64,000 bases of DNA from UBA1189 sp045612065 (GTDB lineage: Bacteria > Bacteroidota > Bacteroidia > Bacteroidales > Bacteroidaceae). The notes beneath the pieces are model-generated. The model was not told the DNA's origin. It did no database searches and was given only the letters and a program-made list of their open reading frames with translations. The translations under genes were made by a program, and so were the position numbers. Every line of letters begins with the position of its first letter. Within the stretch, counting starts at the first letter, position 1. Location of the stretch: NCBI GenBank assembly GCA_045612065.1, contig JAZKYH010000014.1, forward strand, positions 1 through 64,000. The letters run 5' to 3'. Shown piece by piece: positions 8,302 to 16,947 of the stretch.

Positions 8302-9606
8302 ATGAACCTACCTATACTAAGTACCGTACAGCAACAGCTGACAACCCTATTCGAACAGTGGATAACCATGATGCGCGAGGCATTACGCACCACATCAAGT
8401 AGTAAATCTTCCGCGAAGTCTGCATCACCCCTCCTCGGGAGGGGCAGGGGGGAGGCCTCCCGTCGTCCTACCCTCCCCGACATCGAGCGCGTCTTGCGCG
8501 CCAAGTATCACCTGCGCTACAATGTGCTCACGTGCCGCACCGAGTATCGTGCCGTGGATGCCGCAGACGATGTGCCCTATCTGCCTGTGACGAAGCGTGT
8601 GTATAAGACCTGGCTCTGCGAGCTGCAAGCCGAGGGTACCGACTTCTGGTGGATGGGAGGCATAGAGGCCGTGGTGGAGTCGATGCATGTGGAGGAGTAT
8701 CATCCCGTGATGGCTTACTTCGATACCCTACCCCAATGGGATGGCGAGGACCGCCTCACACCCCTCATGCGCCGCCTCACCACGGACGACACCCTCGTGG
8801 GCTACCTCTGTCGGTGGATGCTGGCCTTCGTGCATCAGGCAAGGGGTGGCGATGCGGTGTTTGCCAATAGTGTAGCGCCACTCTTGATAAGCGACCGCCA
8901 AGGACTGCACAAGAGCACCTTCTGCCGACTGCTGCTGCCCGAGGCGTTGCGCTACCTCTATACCGATAGCTTCGACCTCTCGGCCGAGGGGCAGTGTGAG
9001 CGCAAACTGGCCGACTGTCTGCTTATCAACCTCGACGAGTTTGACCGCTACTCGCCGCGCAAGCAGAGCACGCTGAAGAACCTCATGCAGATGACCACGC
9101 TGAGCATACGCCGTGCCTATGAGAAGAGTGCCTCGGTGCTCCCCCGCATCGCCTCGTTCATCGGCACCAGCAACAGCGATGCCCTGCTCAGCGACCCCAC
9201 GGGCAGCCGCCGCTTCCTCTGCGTGGAGATTGAGGAAAGCATCGACGTGGACACCCCCATCGAGTATGCCCAACTCTATGCCCAGTGCATCGCTATGCTT
9301 GAGAATGGCGAGCGCCACCACTTCACCGACGAGGAGGTGCGCGACATCGAGCAGCGCAACCGCGGTTTCCGCCGCTCACTGCCCCTCGAAGAGCTTTTCT
9401 TTGCCCATTACCGCCTGCCCCGTGAGGGTGAGGAGCCCGAGCTGCTCTCGGCAGCCGAGATATACGATACCCTATATGACATCGACCCGCGCACGATGCG
9501 CGGTGTCAACCGCCAGAACTTCGGTGCCGAACTGCGTTCCTTCGGCGTGGTGCGCACCAAGATTGGGAACCACAGGGTGTACGAGGTAGTGAAGAGTGAA
9601 GGGTGA
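8302..9606 (+). CDS. VapE/VirE-type P-loop ATPase (VapE1)
   Basis: 434 residues from the ATG at 8302, downstream of the promoter at 8216-8246. The ATPase core matches the virulence-associated E family common in phages and genomic islands: P-loop ISDRQGLHKSTF (about 196-207), Walker B LLINLDEFDRY, then FIGTSNSDALLSDPTGSRRFLCVEI, which fits sensor and arginine-finger positions. The P-loop lacks the usual Gly before Lys (His instead). Unlike the second copy at 55.1 kb it has no BT4734/primase-like N-terminal half. Residues about 37-54 are encoded by a palindromic repeat. The last residues (VVKSEG) come from a GTGAAGAGTGAAGGGTGA-like simple repeat. Confidence 0.82.
   Translation: MNLPILSTVQQQLTTLFEQWITMMREALRTTSSSKSSAKSASPLLGRGRGEASRRPTLPDIERVLRAKYHLRYNVLTCRTEYRAVDAADDVPYLPVTKRVYKTWLCELQAEGTDFWWMGGIEAVVESMHVEEYHPVMAYFDTLPQWDGEDRLTPLMRRLTTDDTLVGYLCRWMLAFVHQARGGDAVFANSVAPLLISDRQGLHKSTFCRLLLPEALRYLYTDSFDLSAEGQCERKLADCLLINLDEFDRYSPRKQSTLKNLMQMTTLSIRRAYEKSASVLPRIASFIGTSNSDALLSDPTGSRRFLCVEIEESIDVDTPIEYAQLYAQCIAMLENGERHHFTDEEVRDIEQRNRGFRRSLPLEELFFAHYRLPREGEEPELLSAAEIYDTLYDIDPRTMRGVNRQNFGAELRSFGVVRTKIGNHRVYEVVKSEG
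8412..8462 (+). repeat. GC-rich palindromic repeat inside VapE1 (copy A)
   Basis: Begins GCGAAGTCTGCATCACCCCT, folds as CCCCTCC/TC/GGGAGGGG and continues CAGGGGGGAGGCCTCC. It is read in frame as SAKSASPLLGRGRGEAS. It matches copies at 49103-49150, 51074-51118 and (reverse) 55536-55577. Confidence 0.85.
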
Positions 9607-9636
9607 AAAATGAAGAGGACAGTAGCTTGCAAGGTC

Positions 9637-9675
9637 AACGTAGGTCAACCCCAGTCAGCAGGGTTGACCTACGTT
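9637..9675. repeat. 15-bp perfect inverted repeat, right boundary of VapE1/HU module
   Basis: AACGTAGGTCAACCC (9637-9651) and GGGTTGACCTACGTT (9661-9675) pair perfectly around a 9-nt loop, about 30 bp after the VapE1 stop. It is related to the palindrome at 7330-7368. No T-tract follows. The rest of 9607-9789 shows no gene. Confidence 0.75.
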
Positions 9676-9789
9676 ATGTGTTGTTCTACAACAAGTTGCA
9701 TATTCACAGTCAGCTGGTCAGCTGATTTCGGTAAACTCGTTTTATATACACTAATCGCCTGTCATAGTCAAACAAGTTTGCCTCTGCGC

Positions 9790-11352
9790 TCACTTGATCA
9801 CCACTTTTCTGCCCTCCTTGATATAGACACCCCGTGTGGGATTTGCTACGGGGCGGCCCTGGAGGTCGTAATAGGGAGACGTTTGTTTATTCGACTTTAA
9901 TAAAGTCATCCCACTCTTGCCCAATTTCATCTTTCCCATGATATGCCAAGGTGACGCTCCGTATAACGAACTCACATATTCGGCTGATAAAGTTAATGTG
10001 TCGTCTTCTTTTACACCGTGAAGAACTTGGGATAGGTGTATGGTCTCGTTCGGATTACACTCTACAACCTCTTGATAGATTGCATCTCCATTTTCGTTTG
10101 TTACTGTAAATTGAATGGTATAATGTTCCCACTCAGGAATGGGACTAGCGATAGTATCCGTAACGTCATTTTCTGAAACAATGAATGTGTAGCATGAACC
10201 TATTTCTCCAGAGAACTCAAAAAGAGCTGTACCATCATCTTGCATTTGAACAGTCCAAATGTTATCTGATAGGAGATTAATATACCACATGTCGGGGTTA
10301 AAGTCAAAACGTACCATTTCTTCATTTGGTGCATAGTAATAATCAGGACTGCGCATCTTATAGTGTCGATAATGGAATATATTCCCATCGTTGTACCATT
10401 GGCCATCTGATTGTAAGTATTTGTTGGCATCTGGTGCAACTATACCTACAGTGCAAAACATGGAAGAGACATTTCTTATCGAATCCCATTGAATAGGAGA
10501 GTAAAACACCTGGCCTTGTAGAACTGGAGGAATTTCTCCTCTAAAATTCAAAACAGATTCTCCGAAAAAATATTCTAGATCATCTATATACCCGTGATTC
10601 TGATGCTTACCGAAACTATCCCAATACAATTCTCGCATATAGTCAAAGGTATGTGCGCCTATCGACTTTAATCTTTCAGAAAAGACATAGTCTTGTGCAT
10701 CACAATAAGCAAACGCATAACTGGCTATATGTTCGACATCTACAAATAACTCATCCTCTCCAATACCCCACATCTGTGCTTTATAAAGCGTATCCATGTC
10801 AGTAGAATATATAAAAGGATTAATTAATGAATATGTATCAGACGAGTTTGGATATGGTAATTGGTATTGTTCTACATATCTATCGTTTTCTTTGGGGACA
10901 CGAAATACTAATGGAATATCTGTCCATTCAGATAAAAGAAGTGGATTAGTCAATTCGGGAAAGTTACCAGTAATAATAACCGTCACACACACTATGTTGC
11001 CATTACTGGGTTCTGTAGAAACGCCAATAGCATTCATATTCAACTGTACTAAACCTTCGGGAAGGTAAATACTGTCAAGTTGTAAACTGTTGAACGCATG
11101 TTCTGGGATAGTGTCTATCAACGCATTGCTTAAGTCCAGAACCGTTAATTGGGAGCATTTGTCAATAGCAAACAAATCCATAGTAGAAACCTCTCCGCTG
11201 ACAGACAACCTTGTGACCTTTTGTTTTACTTCATCGGTTAACAATACGGGCAAATCGCCTTCTCGTTCGCAAACCAATGTAACTTCCTTCTGTGCCATAC
11301 TACATAATGCAAAAGAGAACAGGCTGCATAAAACAAGTAATACTTTTTTCAT
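9790..11352 (-). CDS. Secreted leucine-rich (BspA-like) protein with C-terminal sorting tail
   Basis: 520 residues with a signal peptide (MKKVLLVLCSLFSFALCSMAQ). Residues about 45-110 contain leucine-rich segments of the BspA type (LTVLDLSNALIDTIPEHAFN, LDSIYLPEGLVQLN) and again near 205-240 (IASYAFAYC, SIGAHTFDYM). The C-terminus ends YYDLQGRPVANPTRG then VYIKEGRKVVIK, a short tail seen on many Bacteroidales secreted proteins and similar to the last strands of T9SS sorting domains. Last gene of a four-gene cluster of exported proteins. Its tail DNA is nearly identical to that of the next gene upstream. Role unknown; surface adhesion is possible. Confidence 0.72.
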   Translation of the reverse strand: MKKVLLVLCSLFSFALCSMAQKEVTLVCEREGDLPVLLTDEVKQKVTRLSVSGEVSTMDLFAIDKCSQLTVLDLSNALIDTIPEHAFNSLQLDSIYLPEGLVQLNMNAIGVSTEPSNGNIVCVTVIITGNFPELTNPLLLSEWTDIPLVFRVPKENDRYVEQYQLPYPNSSDTYSLINPFIYSTDMDTLYKAQMWGIGEDELFVDVEHIASYAFAYCDAQDYVFSERLKSIGAHTFDYMRELYWDSFGKHQNHGYIDDLEYFFGESVLNFRGEIPPVLQGQVFYSPIQWDSIRNVSSMFCTVGIVAPDANKYLQSDGQWYNDGNIFHYRHYKMRSPDYYYAPNEEMVRFDFNPDMWYINLLSDNIWTVQMQDDGTALFEFSGEIGSCYTFIVSENDVTDTIASPIPEWEHYTIQFTVTNENGDAIYQEVVECNPNETIHLSQVLHGVKEDDTLTLSAEYVSSLYGASPWHIMGKMKLGKSGMTLLKSNKQTSPYYDLQGRPVANPTRGVYIKEGRKVVIK

Positions 11353-11459
11353 ATTCTTAGATTTTATAGGTTGACTTGCAAATATTGTAATTTATATTCA
11401 CAAACCAACCGAGATCCATGGATGTTTCATGGTATTATCTTATTATCGAAACAAGATGC

Positions 11460-13685
11460 TCACTTGACCAGAACTTTTTTTCCATCCTTGATATAGACAC
11501 CCCGTATGGGATTTGCTACGGGGCGGCCTTGGAGGTCGTAGTAAATGTTTGTCTGTTCAGACTTGGGAACTTCGATTCCTGTGTTGTCTTTCCAGAGGAC
11601 TCCTTCTTCCTGTTGGTAGAGTATCGTGTCGCCTTGCTTCACATAAAGGAGTGAATAGCCGACACCTGTAGTCCCGATTTCAGAAGAGGACAAGCCTGTA
11701 GCAGTATATCCAATATCTTCTATAAAGGAATGAAGAACAGGGTGAAACTCATACACGTCATCACCATTAAGACAACCTTCTTCTGTATCATAGCACTTTC
11801 TCACTCTCCCATCACCATTAGGCATTATCGTATCTCGTATAGCTATAAGCCGAAGGCATGCATGATGCTTATATACATTTCCATAATAATCTGTATGAGG
11901 ATTGTAAAAGAGGGTATCACCTATCTCCATAGAATAATCGAAGACAAAATCATCACGTTGGTCCTTGTCGGTGATGCTATACACTCGACCATCTTCCTCA
12001 CGCATGTAGCGTCCAGAAGGTTTCATGTCCGAGAGGTCTTCATTACGGGCTGCATGCTCTATCTTATAAGTCTTTCCGTTGATTATAGTGTCACCCTGTA
12101 AACGGTAAGTTTCAGTCCAAAACTCTCCTCTGAAGCTATGTCTACAGACTGCCCATTGTTTACCTTCGGTGATGAGGTAGTGGGTATCAGATTGCCTTAC
12201 CACAACTTCCTTCCCCATACAATAGATAGTATATTCTTTCTGGGTAAATCCAGGAATCCTTACATCTATGGCATGAACAGAACGGCAATCTGCTTCAGGA
12301 TCCAAAGGAAATGGAACAGGCTCAATATCAATAGAACCAAAACTTTCCTCTATCAAGAAATATAGAGACTGCTTGCAGAAGGTCCCGATATATCCGCCTA
12401 TATATAGAGTGTCATTCCTCAAGTCAAATGTCAAGAACTTGTTCTCATGAGCCTCCATATACTCGTTATGGTCAGAAAAAGTATCTTCACAAATCTCTTC
12501 TCCCAACGTTACCATAGTAGCGTACAGATTATCTTTTTGTGGCTCGAAGATAAATGTGCAATAGTCACAGTATTCTTCACACTCTTCCATAGACATACTG
12601 CTATGGAGCAAATAAGTCTCTTCGGCTCTGGGCGGATTGATGCCATAGCGCAGCGAACCAATACCTTCAATCCACACATCTGTAAAGTCGAGCTGCTCCA
12701 CACCTCGCAGATGGAGTTTCTTACAAGTCTTTTGGGTATCCCAGCATGTCAACAAGGTATCGGACTGTTGCTCTACCACGACATTACAACCATCATATAA
12801 TGTGAAGACATCGCCAACCTTCAGACCAAAGTCCATAACCAAGTATTCCTTCTGCTTTGCAAGTGAATAGCAATACACCCTATTCCCTTCTTGGCGATAA
12901 CAGTAGCGCCCATTATTCTCATTGATATAGTCAACGCCATCTATTGTGCATTTACCATACAATGCGTAATAAGAACACTCGCCGTTCTCATATAGCATAA
13001 ACCCCAAATATCTATCGTCAATAAATTGGTCGGATTCAGACATTTTAGGAATAGAATCTATCCATTCATTTGAATCATTGGAGCGAAATATCGTTTTCCC
13101 ATCACGGGAAATCCATAAAATTTTATGATATTCTAACCCAGGGAGCATTACCTCTGGAAGTTTATAACCTAATAGACACGCATCCCTGTTAAGCTCGCTC
13201 ACGCGACCAATTCCACGGATAAGCGTTCCGTCATGTTCTGATATGTATTCGTAAGAAAATGTATCTGTACAGGTCGTATTGCGGTCATCAGTATTGATTG
13301 GAACAGAGCAAAGTTCAAAATTCTCTCCATTTTCCCTAAGAACCTCTACAATACTCTCCTTCCTACCCCAGTCAAAATCATACAACTTTATTTCGCCCGG
13401 GTATTCACCTGTCAATAACCACACGACTTGTCCTTCCTCGCGAATCCATAATTTGCATTGCTTATTATTCCGAAACACCTCCTTGTATCTCACAGTCCCA
13501 ATGAGTGTATCACCTCCAATCTCATACAGATTCGCAGTGACTGTATCCAATGGAACTCCAGGAGTTGCGAACATCTCTTTCCATTTCATTCCAATAGGAA
13601 AATATTCTGCGGACTTTCCCCTCTCTACGGCAAAAGCCGTAAACAAGGAAATCTGTATCAGCAAAAAAACAGTTGTTCTTTTCAT
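11460..13685 (-). CDS. Large secreted protein with C-terminal sorting tail
   Basis: 741 residues, signal peptide MKRTTVFLLIQISLFTAFAVE, then many short repeated motifs of the kind Y-x-G-D-T-x-I-x-x-x-x-Y-K (GGDTLIGTVRYKEVF, QGDTIINGKTYKIEH, QGDTILYQQEE), suggesting a repeated beta-strand domain. I do not recognise a catalytic motif. The protein ends IYYDLQGRPVANPIRG and VYIKDGKKVLVK like its neighbour at 9790. This tail suggests export through T9SS or a related route. It sits in the four-gene exported cluster, 34 nt from the protease gene. Confidence 0.7.
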   Translation of the reverse strand: MKRTTVFLLIQISLFTAFAVERGKSAEYFPIGMKWKEMFATPGVPLDTVTANLYEIGGDTLIGTVRYKEVFRNNKQCKLWIREEGQVVWLLTGEYPGEIKLYDFDWGRKESIVEVLRENGENFELCSVPINTDDRNTTCTDTFSYEYISEHDGTLIRGIGRVSELNRDACLLGYKLPEVMLPGLEYHKILWISRDGKTIFRSNDSNEWIDSIPKMSESDQFIDDRYLGFMLYENGECSYYALYGKCTIDGVDYINENNGRYCYRQEGNRVYCYSLAKQKEYLVMDFGLKVGDVFTLYDGCNVVVEQQSDTLLTCWDTQKTCKKLHLRGVEQLDFTDVWIEGIGSLRYGINPPRAEETYLLHSSMSMEECEEYCDYCTFIFEPQKDNLYATMVTLGEEICEDTFSDHNEYMEAHENKFLTFDLRNDTLYIGGYIGTFCKQSLYFLIEESFGSIDIEPVPFPLDPEADCRSVHAIDVRIPGFTQKEYTIYCMGKEVVVRQSDTHYLITEGKQWAVCRHSFRGEFWTETYRLQGDTIINGKTYKIEHAARNEDLSDMKPSGRYMREEDGRVYSITDKDQRDDFVFDYSMEIGDTLFYNPHTDYYGNVYKHHACLRLIAIRDTIMPNGDGRVRKCYDTEEGCLNGDDVYEFHPVLHSFIEDIGYTATGLSSSEIGTTGVGYSLLYVKQGDTILYQQEEGVLWKDNTGIEVPKSEQTNIYYDLQGRPVANPIRGVYIKDGKKVLVK

Positions 13686-13719
13686 TATTTATCTTATGCT
13701 AAACCATTATTTCATCAGT

Positions 13720-15270
13720 TTACAATTCACAGCCTTCATTGCGAGTTTCAAATGAAGCTCCAATTGGTACAGATATATTCTTTTCAAATTTCACCTTTGG
13801 AGCATCAAAGATAACATGTACTCCCTCAGGAATCGAGAAATCCTCTCTAATCGTTATACTTTTTTCCGCCTTGTACATTATTAGATTTGATGTATTCTCA
13901 GAAGGAAATCTTGATAATATTAAATTCTCTTCGCAATAATCGCTGACCCGATGTTGAAACTTTATTGTTGGGTCTCCCAAAATAGTCATACCATAGCTCC
14001 ATGAAATCTCGAAATCTGTATGCCCTGTTCCATAATAATCTTTCCACCATTGCTGAAATGCCATACCTAAGTTTTTCGATGATAGATACGAATAAAAAAT
14101 CTTTGTACCCAACATTCCTCCAGTTTTTGTACTTCCAACTACAGCCAAAGTTCTTCCCTTATTAAACAAATATACTCCACCTAAATATCCTTGAGTAGAA
14201 TTTGAAACCCAACTGCACGCAGAACAACAGAATAAATTGTAAGCATAACTATAGGCATTATTGTTTTTTATATTGTTGACATATACGTATTGGTCTGCTA
14301 TTCTGTGTAAATTCGGTGCAGAGTGCGCAGCTAAATGAGTAAAGCCATATTCATTTTTTGAAAATCGGGAGATGTAATCTGTTGCTGAGAACACTGCATC
14401 TGTGCCATATCTTATATCGTCGACTATCGCAGAAGAGCCAAATACTGGCTTTATTTCGTTAGATAGAAACATATAATTCCAATCCTCATCAATGTAGTTA
14501 AGAATTGTGTCTGCTGATAGAAATGAAGAATTCCACCAATATTGATGTGATTTTTCCAGTTGTCTACGAATTAATGCAACCTCATTTCCCAATGATGATA
14601 ATCCTGCAGCAGATAATCGTCCCAAGAAAATCTCTGGGGCAACATTCCCTGTATGTTTGTCATATACGCCATTTTCATCTTCATCAGTCCATATTCCATC
14701 TAAATCTGTAAAAAACAAATCACAAGGCCACTTTCTGTACCCATATTTATTATAATCATCTTCAATCTCAAAAAAACTCTCTCCTAAGTCACCAATAAAC
14801 ATAGCACCACATAAATTTGTCTTATAACCTATTATTAGGTTCCTAATTTGTTCTGGAGTCATATTATCCACAACCTCTATATAAATACCGTATCCATGTA
14901 TCGTATGTACATCCTCTGCATAATTTTTTATCTCATTTTGCAAAGAATCAAACAACGTTTGAGTTGTTATAATTAAATAATAAGGAGTAGTAGGGTTGTA
15001 AGGGGTGTAGTGTAGATTTAGAGTATGCGAAGGTACAACTTGGTCTGTCTCCCTACGCATAGGTTTAACTCTTGCCTCAGGATAGTAAGTACATAATAAA
15101 CTGTCGTCAAAATGAAAGATACTCCCATCTATCAAACTGTCAGGATATTCACTGTTAGAGTCACTCACTGGTTGATTCTGCATTATTTGTTCAGAGGATT
15201 CCCCATATCCTATGTAAGGGATTAATAGAAACATAACAAAAATTGAGGAAATGATATAATGTTTTCTCAT
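13720..15270 (-). CDS. Gingipain-like (C25) caspase-fold cysteine protease, secreted
   Basis: 516 residues with a signal peptide (MRKHYIISSIFVMFLLIPYIGYG). The central region fits the C25 fold: YYLIITTQTLFDSL, MFIGDLGESF, PEIFLGRLSAAGLS, THLAAHSAPNLH (candidate catalytic His) and LFCCSACSWVSN (candidate catalytic Cys), then VVGSTKTGGML and GMTILGDPTIKF, the usual end of this domain. About 60 residues of beta-rich sequence follow. No standard sorting tail is visible at the C-terminus, which is odd for a T9SS-associated protease. Neighbours are exported proteins; it could process them or host peptides. Confidence 0.75.
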   Translation of the reverse strand: MRKHYIISSIFVMFLLIPYIGYGESSEQIMQNQPVSDSNSEYPDSLIDGSIFHFDDSLLCTYYPEARVKPMRRETDQVVPSHTLNLHYTPYNPTTPYYLIITTQTLFDSLQNEIKNYAEDVHTIHGYGIYIEVVDNMTPEQIRNLIIGYKTNLCGAMFIGDLGESFFEIEDDYNKYGYRKWPCDLFFTDLDGIWTDEDENGVYDKHTGNVAPEIFLGRLSAAGLSSLGNEVALIRRQLEKSHQYWWNSSFLSADTILNYIDEDWNYMFLSNEIKPVFGSSAIVDDIRYGTDAVFSATDYISRFSKNEYGFTHLAAHSAPNLHRIADQYVYVNNIKNNNAYSYAYNLFCCSACSWVSNSTQGYLGGVYLFNKGRTLAVVGSTKTGGMLGTKIFYSYLSSKNLGMAFQQWWKDYYGTGHTDFEISWSYGMTILGDPTIKFQHRVSDYCEENLILSRFPSENTSNLIMYKAEKSITIREDFSIPEGVHVIFDAPKVKFEKNISVPIGASFETRNEGCEL

Positions 15271-15284
15271 ATCTCCATCCTCCC

Positions 15285-16541
15285 TTACTTCGTTAATATC
15301 ATCCTCTTAGTATCAATGACCTGTCCATCGGCGATAAGCGCATAGAGATACATGCCGGCATTGAGGCTGCCGCCATCAATGGTGATACTGGTGGCACCGC
15401 GTTCAGCAATGGGATACTCGGTAATCTGCTCACCATTCATATTATATATGTAGAGGTCGGCTGTAGCAACACCTTCCGCTACATCTACACGGATTACCGT
15501 ACTTTCGGTAAAGGGGTTGGGCTCGTTCTGATAGAGCGCGGTCACTACGGCATCGAGGTCTGTGACATCGGTAGTGGTGGTGCGGCTCTGAGCCTTTTGT
15601 ATCGGGGCATTGCCCTGTTCAAACAGCTCTATCTTGGCATTGAGCTCCTGAATGGAACGAATCAAGAGAGGAATAATCTCGATGTAGTTGATAGCCAAGT
15701 AACCATCTTGACTTTCTACAACGAGGTCGGGGTATATTTCTTGAAGTTCCTGAGCGATAAGCCCATAATGTTTGTTATTAATGATTGGTGATTCGTCTTC
15801 ATACCAATTAACCCTTTTTTCTTTTTGGGAAATCATTTGGATTCCTACAGAATCTATCATAGTCAAGTTGGTTCCATTTGTTTCAAATTCACGTTGAATA
15901 TTATCAAACTCTACAACGTTCAGATCCATTATTCTGTCGAGACAATCATCAGAAGATGACAACGTGCGAATATTTTTCTTTAGGCGGTAATCTGAAGCTG
16001 TAACAACGCTTCCCGCAATTAACATACCCGTCACACGTGTATCACCACAGAAGAATCCAGCATAACGTCCTCCTGGATTAATAGCTAAAGACGAATTTAA
16101 TGCATTCCCTAAAACCGCAACACCTTTAGTTGGCATTCCTATTAGGAACCCCATCACTCCGACATTGCATAGAGCTGTAGTGGAAGCACTACTTCCTAAT
16201 AATCCTATAGAGCAATCTGTTTCCACACCTCCTCCCGTGGAAGCATATATCGCAGCACTAGCTTTACCAAATCCAACCGAGTTTAAGCAAGTAATACCTG
16301 TACAGAGAGGAGAAATACCTGTAGGATTCCCTCTGTTAATATACAAAGTGTTAATATTTTGTGAGGTAAGGAACACCTCACTATCTGTCCGTCCCACACC
16401 ATTTACCGTAAAATCAGAAAGGAGGGTGTCATTGGTTTCTATACCTACACCAACTCTACCATTCTCATCCACCATTAACTGAGCATTGACTGCGTTGAAA
16501 CATGATGCTATCATAAGCATCGAAAGGAGTGTCTTTTTCAT
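15285..16541 (-). CDS. Tail-spike-chaperone (S74) protein with T9SS type A sorting domain
   Basis: 418 residues with signal peptide MKKTLLSMLMIASCFNAVNA. Residues about 175-290 match the intramolecular chaperone of endosialidase (S74) domain: SDYRLKKNIRTL, then HYGLIAQELQEIYPDLV and NYIEIIPLLIRSIQEL followed by a short coiled coil. The last 80 residues are a classical T9SS type A domain: YQNEPNPFTESTVIRV, LYIYNMNGEQI, GMYLYALIADGQ, TKRMILTK. S74 domains usually close a protein; here the sorting domain follows. First gene of the exported cluster; its promoter may lie at 16780-16809 with a hairpin in between. Confidence 0.85.
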   Translation of the reverse strand: MKKTLLSMLMIASCFNAVNAQLMVDENGRVGVGIETNDTLLSDFTVNGVGRTDSEVFLTSQNINTLYINRGNPTGISPLCTGITCLNSVGFGKASAAIYASTGGGVETDCSIGLLGSSASTTALCNVGVMGFLIGMPTKGVAVLGNALNSSLAINPGGRYAGFFCGDTRVTGMLIAGSVVTASDYRLKKNIRTLSSSDDCLDRIMDLNVVEFDNIQREFETNGTNLTMIDSVGIQMISQKEKRVNWYEDESPIINNKHYGLIAQELQEIYPDLVVESQDGYLAINYIEIIPLLIRSIQELNAKIELFEQGNAPIQKAQSRTTTTDVTDLDAVVTALYQNEPNPFTESTVIRVDVAEGVATADLYIYNMNGEQITEYPIAERGATSITIDGGSLNAGMYLYALIADGQVIDTKRMILTK

Positions 16542-16587
16542 GATTGCAAAACTTTAGAGATTAATCAATCGCAATATTATGAAAAAG

Positions 16588-16617
16588 AATCAAGAAAGGC
16601 AAACCTTTTGCTTGATT
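16588..16617 (-). terminator. Attenuator-like hairpin in the leader of the exported-protein cluster
   Basis: On the minus strand a stem formed by 16604-16617 and 16588-16599 around TTTG is followed by CTTTTTC, the form of an intrinsic terminator. It lies between the likely promoter (16780-16809) and the ATG at 16541. A 10-codon frame ending in TAA sits just before it on the same strand. The rest of the 406-bp gap 16542-16947 shows only AT-rich sequence. Confidence 0.45.
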
Positions 16618-16779
16618 TCCCATATGGGAACAAGTAATACAGCGTACTTAATCCTCGTAGTCTGTTTCAACTTCTGTCATTTTCGCACTGATAGACAAAT
16701 ACAAAAAGAGGAACTTCACAGCCCCTCTCTTCCTTTTTTTAACCTAAACCTTAACTATGAAAAAATCTAATGTTTGCTG

Positions 16780-16809
16780 CAAAGATGAGGCTTTTTTTTC
16801 TAATGGCAA
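16780..16809 (-). promoter_or_regulatory. Possible promoter of the exported-protein cluster
   Basis: Minus-strand TTG at 16807-16809, a 19-bp spacer and CATCTTTG at 16780-16787 (one mismatch to TAnnTTTG). The leader would be about 230 nt. Confidence 0.45.
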
Positions 16810-16947
16810 AGAGAAATGGATTATTTTTCCAAAAAAAGTGTAAATGAACACTATTGAAAGGGGAAAGAAATCTTAAAAGTCGGGATTTTTACCAATTTAT
16901 TCGCAAAATAGCAGTATCTTCGCGGTTGAAAAGGAAATAGACAAACG

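Noticed and set aside
9790..13685. Glycan-utilisation locus
   Set aside because: No glycoside hydrolase or regulator motifs are seen among these exported proteins.
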